Made by a program: the position numbers and the translations under genes. The notes under the pieces are model-generated. The model saw only the letters and a program-made list of their open reading frames with translations. It was not told the origin of the DNA and did no database searches. 64,000 nt of DNA from Sclerurus mexicanus (taxonomy: Eukaryota > Chordata > Aves > Passeriformes > Furnariidae): positions 2,641,939 to 2,705,938 of the forward strand of contig VWZF01002957.1 in assembly GCA_013396755.1 (NCBI GenBank), in the 5' to 3' direction. Below, one piece after another: positions 60,951-64,000 of this stretch; the first letter of the stretch is position 1, and every line of letters starts with the position of its first letter.

Positions 60951-63900
60951 GTAATTGCAGTTTTTGTCTCTTGCTCAGAACATGACTCAGTTCTGCTTCT
61001 TTTCATATGTGCTGCTGATTGCTTGAAGTTCTTCAGTAAGTGCTATCTGTCTCTAGATAGCCCTCGCATACAACTACCTGTTTTTCAAATAGTTCATCCA
61101 TTTTTTTAGGTAATGATGAAATGTACATGCAGAATATTGACGTTGGGTTTATTCTATGAAAGTGTTAGTTTTTCTTGTATTTTTTTTCCCCTGTGTGATG
61201 AAAGCCTGTGTTTCTATTCCCACTGATACAAAATAGCTGTAACTGTCCTTCTTTATTAAGTATCCATGCACTGAGTGGTTCATATGGAAATCATGTTATT
61301 TTCAGTCTATAAATTCTTCTAATAAAACTGTTATGATTTATATCTGAGGAATTTTATGTTTGTTGCTAAGTTTGCCCTTGATGCTTGAATGCTTTTGAAC
61401 ATCAAAAAGCATATTTTTAGGAGTATTAGATCTTCTAAAAGCACACACATTTTTCATGTATTATTTGGAATCTGTCAATTTTTGTTTTTTTCATACAAAT
61501 AAATGTTCCTTTGGAGGAGTAGAAAAACATTATGTCCTCCCTTGCATCTGTTCAGAACTTTTGTTAGATTGTAAAGCATGTGTTGAATGACTGTTTTCCA
61601 AAACAGAAGTCAATGTCACTTTTTTCTCTCTTTCACTCCCTTAAAAAACCCCCTCAAACCACAAACACTGCCCCAATGCACCAGTGAAGCTGAGAAATCC
61701 CCACTGAAACTGGCATATGTAGTCTTCTGGATTTGTTCAGACACAGTGCCCTTAGAGATTGAAGAATAGATACTCTTTTTTTCTTTTGTTTTTGAGAAAG
61801 ATTAAAGCTGCTCTATAGATAATTTTGCAGGTTTGTGTTGCCATATACAATAATAAGATTTTTTTTGTTGCTGCTGTTGTCAATAAAATAAGTACTTCAT
61901 TGTTTATCTGCGATATTCAGCGGTTTCTTTACCACTAAGTGGAAAAGAAGGGTAGTTTGTTAGATTTTTAGGTTGTTTTTTCCTATGTAGCTCATAAGTT
62001 AAGTCAGTTGAATGAATTCACTAGGAATTAGCAATGCAGAATGCCACTCATGATTCTGAGTGCTAAAGAAAGGCTTTTATTTCAGGGGCTGTGAAGTTAA
62101 TTTTTCTCATTCAGAGTCTGGAACTTGTTTACTTGTATGATTCAGATTAACAAATTATATACAGTTTGACTGCCAAAAATTTTCAGAGATATGTAGCTTA
62201 TTTTGCCAATTGTTGACCAAACTCTTGGGTATAGCAATAGTCCTAGCCATTCTTAAATGCAGTCAGTCTGTGGAGGATAAGAAAGGTAACTTGAATAAAC
62301 AAGCTCTATCTTCAGTTTCATAAGCAAGTTTGTGGTGCTTTCATTTTTTGGAGGTAGAAAAGTTTATTTATACAAGGGATGAGCAATTTTCTCTTATTTT
62401 ACGTGTGTTATTTTTCACACCTTCAATTTTAGAAAGTATTTTCGCCAGCTGTTCTGGCAGAGTTGGTGTTGAGAGTACCTCTTAAATGAGGTGAGACTTC
62501 TTTTCAATGTCTATCTTAACTTTCCAGAATATCTCTTTTAGCTAAGTAGACTGTGCAGGCCTCAAAGAGAAGAGCCCAGATTTGATTGCTTGTGGAGTAA
62601 AAGTGCCTGTGTAATGCATTACAGCTATTAACAGAATTAAAACATCCTCATGAGCCTTCTGACTTAAATTCCTTCCTAGCTGCTAAAAGGAGGTTCTCCT
62701 CTTTAGTCGGGTTCTCTTGGGTTTGCTGACACCTTTTTTATGCCTTCTGTAGTACTCTTAAAGGTGTTTTAAAGAAGCATTACTGTTGTCCTGCCATTTT
62801 TTACTAGAACTTAGCATAGAGGAGTGATTAGAATCTAAACTCCTGCATTATTCCCTCACTGTTAAGGGCTTGTAGCTCTGTCCTGTTAATTGTGACTGTT
62901 GTAAACCACTTCCTTTAGTTAACGCTCCAAAAAAGGTTGTATGAATCCAAAGGCAGAATGTACGTTCTTCGTGGGGCATTCTAATGAAACTTAAAGGGCA
63001 CTGTTAGACTCTGAGGGAAGATGAGGCATCTTTAGTTAGCTAATTCAGGCTATCTTTTGGTAAACTCATTAATTTTACAGTTGAAACATATTTATTAAAA
63101 ACTGCTTGGGTTTTGAAATTGAATGGGCAGACTTTAAATCTTTTAATATTTCCTACCCATAGATCCCTTATTGTGTTAAGTAGTAGAGAGAAAATGAACT
63201 CTGCTTTTCTGACTTGTTGAAAGAGGATATTGATTTATAAAAATATCCAGGGAAAAATCTTTATGAAACCATTATATGTCTTTCTGCTTGAGATATAACA
63301 TCTATGGATATGGCCTATGGAGGGGAAATAAGTAAACCAGGGGATCAAAATAGAGCTTTAAAACAAAACATTTCTATGTTGAGCTTGGTTTTTCTGAGAA
63401 GATGGAGCAGTGCATGTTTGACTAGGTTTCACTCGGATGATTTTGCCTAATTGAAAAGTGGAGTAAGACACTCAAAGATAATTCAGGCTCTTTTTAATCT
63501 GATGAGATAAACAGATGCAAGAGGGATATCACCTCTAGTGTCTGCTGCAGAAAAAATTGAGAATTTGGACCTCTTTTGCCAAATTTGCCAAACAATGCTA
63601 CTAGCCCTGTCCTGAAGGAGATGTACCCAAAGTGAGCAGAATTAGTTTTTCAGAGTGTGCTGGCCATGTCCACAGACAAACTGGCTTTATTAGTTCTGCT
63701 ACCTACAGACCAGCTTTATTCTTTGCCTGAAAGAAAAGAGACCAGATTGTTGCTTAGCAGCAGTGTTCAGAGATTAGTTAAGAGGCATGAAAAAACCTGT
63801 GAAGTAGGTGAGTCAGACCATGAGGTTTTGTTAGATTTAACTGTTGGTACTGTAACTACTACTGTATCCAGTGAAGACCAAGTGGAAAACTGAAACAGAG

Positions 63901-64000
63901 AAGGAGAAATGTGAGACTATAGAAACAAAATCTGTAAAAAAGAGGAGTGACAGCTCAAAATACTGGTAAATATAACCTAGGCAATAATAAAAGCCTTGAC
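60951..64000 (+). other. ELP2: ELP2 intron 6, left part
   Basis: At least 3050 bases of AT-rich intronic sequence start at GTAATT. I searched for the expected next WD blade (GHEDW-like) and found none. A plus frame at 63657-63893 (78 codons) follows a 'gtttttcag' acceptor-like site, but its product is unknown and does not match ELP2. No repeat was recognised. Confidence 0.75.

Noticed and set aside
62433..62489. Candidate ELP2 exon 7 after 'cttcaattttag'
   Set aside because: In the required phase it reads KVFSPAVLAELV and then stops. It lacks the expected GHEDW-type WD segment and has no donor.

Overview
The window looks like nuclear DNA of a vertebrate, most probably a bird. Every interspersed repeat I can recognise is a CR1-type LINE: ten pieces, with the typical 3' end of 'ttccaacc' followed by ATTCTATGATTCT-like repeats. 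I see no L1, Alu or B elements. Genes are split by GT-AG introns, the background is AT-rich, and there are two sharp CpG islands. No prokaryotic organisation, CRISPR array or phage is present.

The one protein gene I can identify is ELP2, on the + strand at the right end. It encodes the WD40-repeat subunit 2 of the Elongator complex, which modifies wobble uridines in tRNA. Six coding exons (51064-51195, 51294-51372, 52996-53081, 54844-54994, 56207-56284, 60886-60950) join in frame with consistent splice phases and give the first 197 residues. Exon 7 and the rest of the gene lie beyond position 64000. Exons 1 and 2 sit in a CpG island, with a YY1-type motif over the start codon. Introns 2 and 5 each carry an antisense CR1.

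Positions 1-51000 contain no coding gene I can support. They hold a CpG island at about 920-1620, interrupted by a 172-base run of N (1130-1301), then about 49 kb of AT-rich intergenic-looking sequence with CR1 fragments. The largest fragment (about 41961-42950, minus strand) still shows the C-terminal part of the CR1 reverse transcriptase, with stops and drift. A GC-richer stretch of unknown nature lies at 48860-50200.

The point most worth checking is the left edge of ELP2. A CR1 3' end runs up to a single N at 51009, only 55 bases before the ELP2 ATG. In mammals, and as far as I recall in most vertebrates, SLC39A6 lies head-to-head with ELP2 at this spot, but none of it is visible here. Either the scaffold was wrongly joined at a CR1 copy or this lineage has a real rearrangement or insertion. 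I found no exotic new system. Other leads are a few protein-like open stretches in ELP2 introns 5 and 6.
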